From Jatrophihabitans sp. (lineage in GTDB: Bacteria; Actinomycetota; Actinomycetes; Mycobacteriales; Jatrophihabitantaceae): 64,000 nucleotides of DNA. Within the stretch, counting starts at the first letter, position 1. The number at the start of each line of letters is the position of its first letter. Positions 17,720 to 26,786 of this stretch are shown one piece after another. The stretch covers positions 1 through 64,000 of the forward strand of contig JAOPUX010000020.1 in the NCBI GenBank assembly GCA_025963285.1. Direction: 5' to 3'. The translations under genes and the position numbers were made by a program. The notes beneath the pieces were generated by a model, which was given only the letters and a program-made list of their open reading frames with translations, had not been told where the DNA came from and did not search any database.

Positions 17720-18670
17720 GTGGATCTCAAGCAGCTCATCGCACTTGTCACCGTGGCTGAAGTCGGCAGTGTCACCAAAGCGGCGCAGCTGCTGCATGTG
17801 GTGCAGCCGGCGGTGACGCGCCAGATCAGGGCGCTGGAGCGGGAGCTGGGCGTCGAACTCTTCGAGCGCAGCCGCGCCGGGATGATCCCGACCGACGCCG
17901 GGCTGGTGCTGGTGGAGCGGGCTCGCCGGGCACTGGCCGAACTCGATCGCGCGCGCGCACAGCTACGCCCGGAGACGGGCCACATCCGCGGCGTCGTACG
18001 AGTCGGGCTGCTGGAGAGCGTGATCGACTTCCTGGTGGAGCCCCTGGTGGCCGCGATGGCCGAACGTCATCCAGAGGTGACGCTGCACATCGTGACCGCC
18101 TACTCGGGCGACCTGCAGCGCTGGCTCGATGCTGGTGACCTGGACCTCTCGCTGCTGTACGACCTCTCGAGCGGTCCGTCGATGGCCATGATCCCGCTGC
18201 TCGAGGAGCGCCTCTGGGCGGTGGCACCCCTGGGGGAGGGGCTGAGCCCGGAGCGTCCGGTGTCGCTGGTCGAGGTGCTCGGGCATCCGCTTGTCCTGCC
18301 GATCTCGGGGCATGGCTTACGGGCGATCTTCGACCGTGCGAGGGCCGGTGTCACTCCACATCCCCGGATCGCCGTCGAGACGAACTCCATCAGCGTCCAG
18401 AAGCAGCTGGTCCTCGGCGGCTACGGCTGGAGCGTCCTCCCTGCGGCGGGCGTCGCGGCAGATGTCGCGGCGGGACGCCTCAGCGGCGCCCCCGTCACAG
18501 CTCCGGAGATGACCCGTGCCGTGGTGCTCGGGATACAGCGGGGCCACGCCTCCCCGGCCGTCGACGCGGTCTCGCGTCAGCTGAGCGAGCAGGTGTGGCG
18601 ACTCGTCAGCTCCGGGCGGTGGCCCGCGCTGCCGTCGCCCAGCGCTGCGGCAGCACCGACCGATCAGTGA
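17720..18670 (+). CDS. LysR-family transcriptional regulator
   Basis: This 316-residue LysR regulator has an N-terminal helix-turn-helix (TKAAQLLHVVQPAVTRQIR) followed by the effector domain starting near GVVRVGLLESVIDFL. The GTG start at 17720 begins directly at the canonical first helix (DLKQLIALVTVAE). It faces away from the acyl-CoA dehydrogenase, lyase and CoA-transferase genes and is followed 7 bp later by a hydratase. It probably activates both sides in response to the pathway acid or its CoA ester. Confidence 0.92.
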   Translation: MDLKQLIALVTVAEVGSVTKAAQLLHVVQPAVTRQIRALERELGVELFERSRAGMIPTDAGLVLVERARRALAELDRARAQLRPETGHIRGVVRVGLLESVIDFLVEPLVAAMAERHPEVTLHIVTAYSGDLQRWLDAGDLDLSLLYDLSSGPSMAMIPLLEERLWAVAPLGEGLSPERPVSLVEVLGHPLVLPISGHGLRAIFDRARAGVTPHPRIAVETNSISVQKQLVLGGYGWSVLPAAGVAADVAAGRLSGAPVTAPEMTRAVVLGIQRGHASPAVDAVSRQLSEQVWRLVSSGRWPALPSPSAAAAPTDQ

Positions 18671-18677
18671 ATGGTCC

Positions 18678-19775
18678 ATGCCGGAAATGGATGGCTCGAT
18701 AACTGCTTGGCCCTTGCGCGAGGGGGCCGGTGCGGAAGGATTCGGGGCCGGACCGGCAGATCGGATGGCGAGTGAGATGGGCGAGGCTCACGCCCCGATG
18801 GGCGCTGTGATCCAGGCGCGGGGGCCTTACTTCGACGAGCTGTACCACGGCCAGGTCTTCGAGGCCGCGTCTGCGGTGACGCTCACTGACGGCGCGGCCG
18901 CGGTGCACCAAGCAATCCTCGGCGATCGGTTGCCCTTGGCATCCGATCACGAGCTGAGCCGCCGAGTGAGTGGACGCGGGGTACTCGCGCATCCGGCCTA
19001 CGTGTGGGACGTCGCGATAGGTCAGTCGACGCGGTCCACTCAGTTCGTCCGCGCCAACCTCTTCTACCGTGGGCTGGTCTTCAGGCGGTTCCCCTGCCTG
19101 GGCGACACCCTCTACACCCGCACCGAGGTCGTTGCCCTGAAGCAGAACCGACCGCAGCCGGACCGTCCGCGTACCGGTCTCGCCGTTCTGCGGATCAGCA
19201 CCCGCGATCACCTCGGCAACGACGTCCTCGATTTCCACCGCTGCGCGATGCTGCCGCTCGGGCCGGACGTGCCTGACACCGGTCACAGCGATGAACTCAC
19301 GGGGTTCGGTGAAGCCGAGGTCGACGTCATCGGCGCACTCGACGGACTCGACCTGGCAACCGTCCCGCCCGTTGATCTGCCCGAGCCTGGTACCCGGATC
19401 GAGGTGGTTGGCGGCGACGTTGTCTCCAGCGCCCCCGAGCTGGCCCGCCTGACCCTCAACGTCGCGCAGGTCCATCACGATCTGCGAGCAGCCGGAGGGC
19501 GGCGGCTGGTGTACGGAGGGCACACGATCGGGATCGCCGCGGGCCAGCTGGCCCGGGCGCTGCCGGGGCTCATCACCATCGTCGGGTGGGCGAGCTGCGA
19601 CCACACCGGGCCGGTACATGAGGGGGACACGTTGCGCACCACCGTCGACGTCGAGGAAGTCGTCCCGCTGGGCAAGGGGCGGCAGCTCGCCACCATCCGT
19701 TGCCTCGTTACAGCAGAGGGCGATGGAAGTGCTGGACGTCCGTCGCTGGACTGGCGGCTCTACGCCCTCGTCTGA
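18678..19775 (+). CDS. Double-hotdog MaoC-like hydratase, beta-methylmalyl-CoA dehydratase-like
   Basis: This 365-residue protein carries two MaoC/hotdog halves. The first half contains NLFYRGLVFRRFPCLGDT and RTEVVALKQNR, then VLDFHRCAMLPLG. These resemble the (R)-specific dehydratases acting on mesaconyl-CoA/beta-methylmalyl-CoA. The second half contains VYGGHTIGIAAGQLARALPG and a CDHTGPVHEGDTL segment. About 45 N-terminal residues precede the conserved part, and ATGs at 18765, 18777 and 18798 are possible true starts. It follows the LysR gene by 7 bp. With the lyase and CoA-transferase next door, it would hydrate an unsaturated C5-dicarboxyl-CoA. Itaconyl-CoA is the main alternative substrate. 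Confidence 0.8.
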   Translation: MPEMDGSITAWPLREGAGAEGFGAGPADRMASEMGEAHAPMGAVIQARGPYFDELYHGQVFEAASAVTLTDGAAAVHQAILGDRLPLASDHELSRRVSGRGVLAHPAYVWDVAIGQSTRSTQFVRANLFYRGLVFRRFPCLGDTLYTRTEVVALKQNRPQPDRPRTGLAVLRISTRDHLGNDVLDFHRCAMLPLGPDVPDTGHSDELTGFGEAEVDVIGALDGLDLATVPPVDLPEPGTRIEVVGGDVVSSAPELARLTLNVAQVHHDLRAAGGRRLVYGGHTIGIAAGQLARALPGLITIVGWASCDHTGPVHEGDTLRTTVDVEEVVPLGKGRQLATIRCLVTAEGDGSAGRPSLDWRLYALV

Positions 19776-19874
19776 GACCGGACAGACCCCGCGCTGAACG
19801 GATCGGCACTCTTCTCGGCAGATCGGCCGAGTGACAGGCGACCGCCAGCACCATCGGTCGGGCAGGATGGCGGC

Positions 19875-20444
19875 GTGACCGAGGGCCGAAGCGACGCCGT
19901 GGACGTGCCGATCTCAGCTGATGCGGTGAGGGTGATCGATGCTGGACTCTCGCAGTTCCTCGCGAGCGAGCGGCCACTCGTCGCGACCGAGATGAGCGAC
20001 GGGTTCGCTCGGCTGATCATCACCGGGTCGTCGGATACGGGCTGGGAGCAGCTGGTGGAGAACCTCGCCGATGACGTGAGAGCGGAGGTGCTATCCGGCG
20101 TTCAGGTGGTCTCGGATGAGTCCGACACCGGCGCCAGCCTTCGAGTCGCCATCACCCCGGCGAAGGACGCCAACCTCGATTCGCTAAGAGCTGCGCTACC
20201 GAGTTATGTCGAGCGCACCTGGGCACAAGCAGCGCCGCGCGCTCGAGCAATCGCAGATGCCATCAGCACCCAGACAGCTGCGGCCGGCGAGCGCGTGGAC
20301 GGCGAGTGGACGATCGCACTGAGCCGCGACGACTGGCCGCTAGTTCTAGACGTGCTCTTCGCCGAGCATCTGACGTCCGACGATCTTCATCTCGCGCAGC
20401 GAGCAATCGAAGCCCATACCGCGATCTGGGCGCGGCTCTACTGA
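19875..20444 (+). CDS. Hypothetical protein
   Basis: I do not recognise this 189-residue protein. It has no signal peptide or membrane segment and reads as a soluble, acidic alpha/beta protein. Amino-acid usage and third-position GC look like real coding sequence, and no frame on the other strand has a better claim. It starts at a GTG 99 bp after the hydratase gene. The following 116 bp show only a short repeated GGGTCTCGG and no clear gene. Confidence 0.6.
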   Translation: MTEGRSDAVDVPISADAVRVIDAGLSQFLASERPLVATEMSDGFARLIITGSSDTGWEQLVENLADDVRAEVLSGVQVVSDESDTGASLRVAITPAKDANLDSLRAALPSYVERTWAQAAPRARAIADAISTQTAAAGERVDGEWTIALSRDDWPLVLDVLFAEHLTSDDLHLAQRAIEAHTAIWARLY

Positions 20445-20560
20445 GGCGGTCGCGTCGAGCGCTCGTCGCTGCACTGCCCAGACCGACGTACCGGGTCTCG
20501 GCAAGATCGAGCGAGCCGCGATGAATCAATCGGGTAGCGGGTCTCGGTAGCGTTTTCCTG

Positions 20561-21346
20561 GTGCAGGCCGACCGTATCGTTGCCCAGGCGCGGTCCAGGC
20601 TTGAGACCGCTGGACTTCTCAACTCGATCGCTGAGCTGGACGCAGTCGAGTGCGACGGGGTTAGGACGGTGTTTGTGTCGATTCCGCTCGTCGCCCCAGC
20701 CTCGACGCCATTACTGGTCGATCGGGCACTTGAAGGCGTCGCCCATCGATGCGTTCTCGGTAACTATTCGGCACCCGCGGCCCCTCGCGGCCAGACGGTC
20801 TCCAAGGACAGCCGGACGTGGCGGATCGGCGACAGCTCCGAGGTGTCCTGGATCCGCACCAACACCCCACCAGGTCCCGCGATCACCTCCGCGATCCCTC
20901 CGATCTTCGACGCCTACGCAACGGTCGTCATCCCCGACGACGACAGCGCACGTCCGGCCAGCGACACCGCGCTCATCCGGGTCCTGACAGCACATACCTC
21001 CGACCAGCCGTGGTGGCTCGGCTACCTCGACACCGGAGCCCACGACGTCGTCTTCGACCGCGCGTGGAAGGTGATCTGCTACAGCGGCTGGAGCTACGTC
21101 CTGGTCGAAGCCGGCCCGACCCAGGCCGAGTCCTGGCGCACCGACGACAATTGGCGCGGACGACTACCTGACCTCATCTTTCCTGCCGACCACACCTGGC
21201 TGGTCTCGATGCTCTGGGACGACGACTGGCGCTGCCTGGGCGGCTCCTCCACCCTCGTTCAGGCCGTGCTCGCCGAGCCGGCCCTCGATGCCCGCGCAGT
21301 CGAAATCGAAAGCAACGCCACTCCGCCTGGATACGAGGCCCGCTAG
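20561..21346 (+). CDS. Hypothetical protein
   Basis: This is a 261-residue soluble protein of unknown function starting at GTG. It is rich in tryptophan in its C-terminal half (DQPWWLGYLDTG, DNWRGRLPDLIFPADHTWLVSMLWDDDWRCLGG). That part looks like a folded domain of a type often annotated only as hypothetical in actinomycetes. No catalytic motif is visible. It stands alone between another unknown gene and a dienelactone hydrolase gene. Confidence 0.7.
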   Translation: MQADRIVAQARSRLETAGLLNSIAELDAVECDGVRTVFVSIPLVAPASTPLLVDRALEGVAHRCVLGNYSAPAAPRGQTVSKDSRTWRIGDSSEVSWIRTNTPPGPAITSAIPPIFDAYATVVIPDDDSARPASDTALIRVLTAHTSDQPWWLGYLDTGAHDVVFDRAWKVICYSGWSYVLVEAGPTQAESWRTDDNWRGRLPDLIFPADHTWLVSMLWDDDWRCLGGSSTLVQAVLAEPALDARAVEIESNATPPGYEAR

Positions 21347-21490
21347 CACTGGTCGATCCGGTTCCTCCGTGGCACGACGCGCCAGCTGACCTGTGTGACG
21401 CACCGCGCGACGGCTGTGGTCGCATTGGTGGGTAGCGTCAGGTGCGCCCCCCGGGCACGGAACTGAGATGCGCGACGCGAGGAGACAGAA

Positions 21491-22231
21491 ATGACCCAGC
21501 ACGATGTCGAGGTTCCGACGGCCGATGGGGTGGCGGCGGCGTCGCTGCACGTGCCCGACGGGGACGGACCGTGGCCGGCGGTCATCATGTACCCCGACGC
21601 GATGGGGCTGCGTGCCGCTCACCGCGACATGGCCGAGCATCTGGCCGGTCTGGGCTACGTGACCCTCGTGCCCGACGTCTACTACCGCCATGCGCCGTGG
21701 GCGCCGTTCGACGCGGCCACCGCCTTCGCTGACCCCGACGAGCGGACTCGGCTCTTCTCGCTCATGGGCACGGTCACGCCTGAGGTCATGGCCGTCGATG
21801 CCCGCGCGTTCATCGACTTCTTGCTCGCCAGGCCCGAGACGACCGGCGGTCCTGTCGGGACGACCGGTTACTGCATGGGCGGCCGCACGTCCATGATCGT
21901 CGCCGGGCGACTGGGCGAAGCGATCGGCGCCGCAGCGTCATTTCACGGCGGTGGCCTCGCGGTCCAGGACAGCGCCGATAGCCCCCATCTGCGAGCCGGT
22001 GACATCGCCGCCACTGTCTACGTGGCCGGAGCGGTCGAGGATCAATCCTTCACCGACGCCCAGCGCGAGCTGCTCGAAACGGCGCTTACCGAGGCCGGGG
22101 TGTCACATCTGATCGAGACCTATCCCGCCCACCACGGCTTCGCGGTTCCGGACAACGAGACCTTCGACGAAGCCGCCGCCTCACGGCACTGGGACGCACT
22201 CGCGGACCTCTACGGACGTGTGCTCACGTGA
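21491..22231 (+). CDS. Dienelactone hydrolase family protein
   Basis: This 246-residue alpha/beta hydrolase is of the dienelactone hydrolase (carboxymethylenebutenolidase-like) family. The cysteine nucleophile at 128 sits in TTGYCMGGRTS, as in true dienelactone hydrolases, with the histidine at about 215 in YPAHHGFAVPD. The ATG start is supported by GGAGACAGAA just upstream. It is monocistronic in appearance, between unknown genes, with no aromatic-degradation genes beside it. The substrate is therefore open. Confidence 0.88.
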   Translation: MTQHDVEVPTADGVAAASLHVPDGDGPWPAVIMYPDAMGLRAAHRDMAEHLAGLGYVTLVPDVYYRHAPWAPFDAATAFADPDERTRLFSLMGTVTPEVMAVDARAFIDFLLARPETTGGPVGTTGYCMGGRTSMIVAGRLGEAIGAAASFHGGGLAVQDSADSPHLRAGDIAATVYVAGAVEDQSFTDAQRELLETALTEAGVSHLIETYPAHHGFAVPDNETFDEAAASRHWDALADLYGRVLT

Positions 22232-22279
22232 ACCGCGACTCAGCCGGCTATCGCGGGCGCAGCTGAAGCGATCGAGTAG

Positions 22280-22642
22280 ATGGCCGCCAGGTTTACCGCC
22301 GACCCCAAACTCTGGGTTGAGCTGCAAGGACGCGCCGGACGGTGGCTGATCCACTACAACCCGCACACGTATCCGGGGCGGTTCGCCGTCGTCGATGCCG
22401 ACGACAATCCCATTTACGCGAGCAAGAGCGAAATCACTGCCTGCTCAACAGAGGCGAGCTATTGGATCGACGGCTACCTTCACGGAGCCGAACCAGAGGC
22501 ATCCCGGATGTTCGGCGAGGGGATCTGGGACTCGACGGACCCTGACCCCCGGTGGGAGCAATGGCGAGACGCCCTGGACGAGTTCCATGCCACCGGGGTC
22601 TGGGACACTAGCCGCGACTACGAGGAGCCGGACGCGCGCTGA
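22280..22642 (+). CDS. Hypothetical protein
   Basis: I do not recognise this 120-residue soluble protein. It is rich in aromatic and acidic residues (RWLIHYNPHTYPGRF, YWIDGYLHGAEPEA, WEQWRDALDEFH), which argues for a real folded protein. It lies 48 bp after the dienelactone hydrolase gene on the same strand. No membrane segment, metal motif or nucleic-acid-binding motif is visible. Confidence 0.6.
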   Translation: MAARFTADPKLWVELQGRAGRWLIHYNPHTYPGRFAVVDADDNPIYASKSEITACSTEASYWIDGYLHGAEPEASRMFGEGIWDSTDPDPRWEQWRDALDEFHATGVWDTSRDYEEPDAR

Positions 22643-22703
22643 CCGTGGCGGCAGGTCAGCGGCTACGCTCGCCCGCTAGTGCAGGCCCGGTTCGAGTCGT
22701 GAG

Positions 22704-23165
22704 TCAACTCGCGGGCAGCGACCCCACGACGTAGAAGGAAGTCTCGTCGACCGGACAGACCCACACGGCGCGATCCTGAACGACCTTGGCAGCCAGCGGG
22801 TGGTTGCGCGGATGGTGCGGGCACGGTGGCCAATTGGTCGGGCGCTCCGGCCAGAGCACCGACTCCATCACCCACTCCTGTACGACGTCGGTCACGTGGA
22901 CGATCCGCTCGGCCTCAGGCTCTTGGGGGTCGACGCTTACTCCGACACGGCTCCCGTCTGGATCGCCAACCATCGCCCCCACCAAGCCCGGAGGTCCGCC
23001 AGCCTCGTACGCGCCGATATGCGGCTCGGCAAGTCCCGAAGCCCGCATGTCACGCAGTAGCGGAGCGAGCGCCTCCCTCATGACCTCATGCACGCACATC
23101 AGCATGAACCATCGGAACGCGTGGCATCTCCCGACCACGTTCACAGTGACTACCGAGCAAGGCAA
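22704..23165 (-). CDS. Hypothetical protein
   Basis: The open frame encodes up to 153 residues, but translation probably starts at the internal Met29 (ATG at 23081; MREALAPLLRDM). This is because the first 28 residues look non-coding. The protein has a conserved-looking C-terminal part with PTNWPPCPHHPRNHPL and AVWVCPVDE, containing two cysteines and three histidines that could bind a metal. Small actinobacterial proteins with this HHPRNHPL-like segment are common and uncharacterised. It is convergent with the 120-residue gene at 22280. Confidence 0.6.
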   Translation of the reverse strand: MPCSVVTVNVVGRCHAFRWFMLMCVHEVMREALAPLLRDMRASGLAEPHIGAYEAGGPPGLVGAMVGDPDGSRVGVSVDPQEPEAERIVHVTDVVQEWVMESVLWPERPTNWPPCPHHPRNHPLAAKVVQDRAVWVCPVDETSFYVVGSLPAS

Positions 23166-23168
23166 TTA

Positions 23169-23193
23169 CTGGGTCGTGAAGGTCACGACCCAG
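23169..23193. repeat. Perfect 11-bp inverted repeat
   Basis: CTGGGTCGTGA, a three-base loop and its exact complement form a strong hairpin in the 149-bp gap between two minus-strand genes. It lies downstream of the large secreted protein gene, which ends at 23315, so it could act as that gene's terminator even though there is no T run. The same gap shows no other gene. Confidence 0.4.
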
Positions 23194-23314
23194 GCGACCG
23201 GCTGAGATCCCGCCGGCTCGGTAGACGTTGCACGATCTCGCCAATGAAGCCTGTCTGCCTCGGCGTGACCAATATGGACTGGTCTGAGGCTTCCGACTTC
23301 ATGGCCGGGAGGAG

Positions 23315-26212
23315 TCACTTGCCGACGAAGCCGCTAGTCCCGGAGACGGCGATGCACCGTCCAGCGGCAGGGCAGTCGACGATCGCGTCGACGGGCAGCG
23401 TGAGAGCCCATTGCCGGCCGGAGTAGACGCTGACCCCGTCGAAGCTCGAGCCGACACAGAACGTGGACGAGGTGCACTGCGCGGTGCTCACTCCGGAGAG
23501 CGCGGCGTTGGCCAGGGGATGCCAGCCGGTGCCGGTGAAGAGTTGCACCGCCCGGTTGATGACGGCGGAGCAGAACGTGATCGAGACGCAAGAGACCCTC
23601 CCCGCGGACTGGTTCGAGGAAGGCGGAGTGACCACGATCCACTTGCTGCCGGTCCAGCGCTCCGACTGGCTCGCGCTGTCCATCGCGAGGCAGAAGGTAG
23701 CCGATACGCACGACACCGACTGGTACGCCTCCTCCAGCGCCGGTGATGGCAGCGTTCTCCAGGAGGTGCCGTTGAACCATGCCGCGGTGGTGGTGCCGAG
23801 GGCCATACAACCCGTCGCTTCGCAGGACAGCGCCACGGTGCTCGTCGGTCCCAACGCGGCTGCCGACCAGCTGACGCCGTTGAAGACTGAGTAGGAGTTG
23901 TAGCCGACGCCGACGCAGAACGTGGGCGAACCGCACGACAAGGTGGTGACCCCGAGGTTGGTAGGGCCTGGGATGACCTTCCAAGCGCCTGCGTGGTCGA
24001 CGACCACGACGCCGGTGTTGTCGAGCGCCATGCACCAGGTCGAGGAGACGCATGACAAGGTCGTCATCGAGTTCGTCCGGTCGTTATATGTGCCGCCGTC
24101 CAGTCCTCCGACGCGTCCGCCGTAGACGCCGTCGTAGTTGCTGACAATGCAGTCGTCGGCATCGCTACAGGAGAGCCCGGTGGGCTGTTCCAGACCGAAG
24201 GCGAAGGGCGACTCCTCCCACGTAGTGCCCGTCCACACCTCGCTCTCCCGCACGGAGTCGCCGATCACGCCAGCGACACAGAATGTGGGGGAGCCGCAGC
24301 TAAGCAGGGTGAGGAGCGTGCTCGACCCCAGCGGTACGGCCACTGGCGAGGCCCAGGACGTGCCGTTGTACTGGATCGCGGCCCTGTTCGTGGTGGCGGT
24401 GCACGCAGCGGCCGATGCGCACGACACCGCCTGGATTGCGGTGCTCCCCGCGATGTTGACGGCTGGCGCCCAGGTCATGCCGTTGAAGATGCGTACTCTG
24501 CCCGAGCCGTCACCGGCAACGCAGAAGCTGCTTGTCGGGCACGACAGACCCGTCACCCGTGCGCCGGTCGTGAGCGAAGTTGACCAGCCGACACCGTCGA
24601 AAGCGAGCAGCACCCCGGTTGTGGTGGCAGCCATACAGGACGTCGGACTCCCACAGGAGACGAGAGATAGCGCCGCTCCGGGGTCGACCGCCAGCGGCGC
24701 GGACCAAGCGGTGCCGTTCCAGTTCGTCGCGTAGCCGCCGTCGTCGACGGCCGCACAGAATTGGTCGGTCGGGCAGGACACCGCGCTCAGTCGGGTGGCA
24801 CTCACCACCTGGGGTCGGGCGATGGTGGCGAAGCGATCCGCCGGCCCCTTGAATTCCAGCGCCGAGCCGCTCCCGTCGACCGCGGCGCAAAAGTGCGGGG
24901 TTGGGCAGGAGATCGCGGTGACCCCCTCGCCATGTTGAGGGTCGACTCCAGCGCTGGTCGTCCACGTCAGCCGGCCGCCGGTGATGTAGCCCAGCAGATC
25001 GATGCTGAACCGGGTCTCGTCCGGGGCGCTGCTGAAGAGCTTGAACTGGCTGCTGGCGCTGACTGGGACGATGACTGTGTCGCCGACTGACCGTCCGGCG
25101 GTGAAGTCGAGGTTGGAGGTCGAGGGTGCCGGTCCGCTGTAGAGCCGGGCAGCGCCGGAAAAGTCGGACGACTCTTCCGTCAGGTTCACGACCACCGCCG
25201 AGATACCTGCATCCACTACGCCGTTGTGAACCAGTGGGGCGGCCGACCTCAGCGAGACGTCGGTGACGGTGCCTCCTGCTACCGCCGCGCCCGGCGGGCC
25301 GATCAGCGTCAGAGGGGTGATCGGGACGTACCCACCGACGGCCGGCGTGCTGCCCGTCCGCACGTATCCGACGATGTCGACCACAAGGTTCAACGCGCCG
25401 GAGGAATCGTTGTACAGGTCGACCTTGCCGTTGGCGGCCACGGGGGCCATGAGCAGGTTCGTCCGCGTCACGCCCTTGGTGAACGCAAGCTCGTTGACGC
25501 TGGGTCGAGCCGTCCCGTCCGCGAAGGCCACCAGGTGCCCGGAGTTGGCTGGCGTAGCTGCGGCCACCGTCATCACGACAGTGCTCGCCCCGGCGGGCAC
25601 CGAGTGCGCTCCCGCCGCCGTCAGCCGAAGGGTTCCGTGGGCTGTGAGGGGGCGGGCACCCTTGCCGATCCGGGTGTCAACCAGGCGAGTCGGCGTGACG
25701 GGTGCGTAGCCGCCGGCCTGCGTACCGGTCCCGGCCAGGTAGTACCCGGAGACGTCAACGCGAATCGTCGTAGCGGCAGATCCGCCGTTGTGGATGTCGA
25801 TGTCGCCGTCGCGGCCAACGGCGATCACCGCGGCACCGGCCGTAGCGACGGCCTTCGAGAAGTCGAGGGTCGACGTCCCCGGTCGCGCCGTACCGTCGGC
25901 GTAAGCCGTCAGATTTCCACCGGCGCCCGACGATTCGGCGGTCAACGTCACGGCCACCGCCTCAACTCCCGAAGCAGGGACGCCGCCGTGACCATCGATC
26001 GCAATCCGCACCGTGCCATGGCCGCTCGGCGTACGTGCCCCGAGGCGGCTGCGGGTGTCGACGATCCGGGCCGGCTGCACCGGCACATAGGAACCGCCAG
26101 ACGAGCCGAGCACAGCCGCTGACGCCGAGCTCGACGCCGCAGCCCCACCCAGGCCGACGACCATCACGGCCGTGGCAACAGCGGCCACCCGCTGGCGGCT
26201 GATCTGCACCAT
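23315..26212 (-). CDS. Large secreted protein with VDTR modules and 14 Cys-pair repeats
   Basis: This 965-residue exported protein has a signal peptide of about 33 residues ending in ASSSASAAV. Residues about 40-420 hold three similar modules of about 130 residues; the first two begin with VPVQPARIVDTR and VTPTRLVDTR, and the third is diverged. From about 425 to the end there are 14 repeats of about 40 residues, each centred on a pattern like VSCPTxxFCAAVD with two cysteines five or six apart. Fourteen blades would suit one or two beta-propellers, with each cysteine pair bridging a blade. It is probably cell-surface or extracellular, with adhesion or carbohydrate binding the likely role. No catalytic motif is visible. 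Confidence 0.85.
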   Translation of the reverse strand: MVQISRQRVAAVATAVMVVGLGGAAASSSASAAVLGSSGGSYVPVQPARIVDTRSRLGARTPSGHGTVRIAIDGHGGVPASGVEAVAVTLTAESSGAGGNLTAYADGTARPGTSTLDFSKAVATAGAAVIAVGRDGDIDIHNGGSAATTIRVDVSGYYLAGTGTQAGGYAPVTPTRLVDTRIGKGARPLTAHGTLRLTAAGAHSVPAGASTVVMTVAAATPANSGHLVAFADGTARPSVNELAFTKGVTRTNLLMAPVAANGKVDLYNDSSGALNLVVDIVGYVRTGSTPAVGGYVPITPLTLIGPPGAAVAGGTVTDVSLRSAAPLVHNGVVDAGISAVVVNLTEESSDFSGAARLYSGPAPSTSNLDFTAGRSVGDTVIVPVSASSQFKLFSSAPDETRFSIDLLGYITGGRLTWTTSAGVDPQHGEGVTAISCPTPHFCAAVDGSGSALEFKGPADRFATIARPQVVSATRLSAVSCPTDQFCAAVDDGGYATNWNGTAWSAPLAVDPGAALSLVSCGSPTSCMAATTTGVLLAFDGVGWSTSLTTGARVTGLSCPTSSFCVAGDGSGRVRIFNGMTWAPAVNIAGSTAIQAVSCASAAACTATTNRAAIQYNGTSWASPVAVPLGSSTLLTLLSCGSPTFCVAGVIGDSVRESEVWTGTTWEESPFAFGLEQPTGLSCSDADDCIVSNYDGVYGGRVGGLDGGTYNDRTNSMTTLSCVSSTWCMALDNTGVVVVDHAGAWKVIPGPTNLGVTTLSCGSPTFCVGVGYNSYSVFNGVSWSAAALGPTSTVALSCEATGCMALGTTTAAWFNGTSWRTLPSPALEEAYQSVSCVSATFCLAMDSASQSERWTGSKWIVVTPPSSNQSAGRVSCVSITFCSAVINRAVQLFTGTGWHPLANAALSGVSTAQCTSSTFCVGSSFDGVSVYSGRQWALTLPVDAIVDCPAAGRCIAVSGTSGFVGK

Positions 26213-26323
26213 CGGCTCCTTCCAGACAGACCTCGGCCTATATGCAGTCGCAGCGTAGCCCGCTCAAGATCACCACGCTGGGTGTTACTTTCACTCCGTG
26301 GGCGGAGGTGACAACCTGAGCCG

Positions 26324-26713
26324 GTGACGGCTATCCAGGCTCCCAGACGCATCCGGCGATGGATCGCGGCGAGCTCTGTCGCGATCGTCGGGCTCGGGGT
26401 GCTGGCCGTCCTCGCGTACCGACATGAGTACGGGCGCGTGCCATGGTCAGATCACCCCGACCAGGTGTCCGCGTGCGGGCGCGACTTCCAAGACGCCCAG
26501 AGTGTGGTCGACCGTTCCGAGGCGATCAGGCAGAGCGGCGGTCCGATCAGGCCCGCTGGGCACACTCCTGGATGGCCGGAGTCGCGCACGGTTTGGATCG
26601 GCACGGCCGGGTATCAGGCCACCTCGGGGACCGATGGGTGCCAGGCGGCCCTTGCCTGGCTGCGCGTGGGCCCGGATCAGTTCCGCAGCTATGTGCTCGA
26701 AGGCAGCGACTGA
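26324..26713 (+). CDS. Small membrane-anchored hypothetical protein
   Basis: This 129-residue protein has a basic N-terminus (APRRIRRWIA) followed by one hydrophobic helix at about residues 14-31, then a short exported domain with two cysteines that may form a disulfide. The GTG start is 111 bp from the divergent secreted-protein gene, so both may share a regulatory region. The function is unknown. Confidence 0.55.
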   Translation: MTAIQAPRRIRRWIAASSVAIVGLGVLAVLAYRHEYGRVPWSDHPDQVSACGRDFQDAQSVVDRSEAIRQSGGPIRPAGHTPGWPESRTVWIGTAGYQATSGTDGCQAALAWLRVGPDQFRSYVLEGSD

Positions 26714-26786
26714 GTCCAGGCGCTCCGCGGCAGATCGTCACCCCGTACTCGCGCCCCGGGCACGTAGCGCGCGCCCAGGCGGCCTC

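Noticed and set aside
22786..23205. A + strand open frame ending in a protein-like segment (FTVTTEQGNYWVVKVTTQ)
   Set aside because: Most of it is antisense to the better-supported gene at 22704, and the protein-like end is short and coincides with the inverted repeat at 23169-23193.
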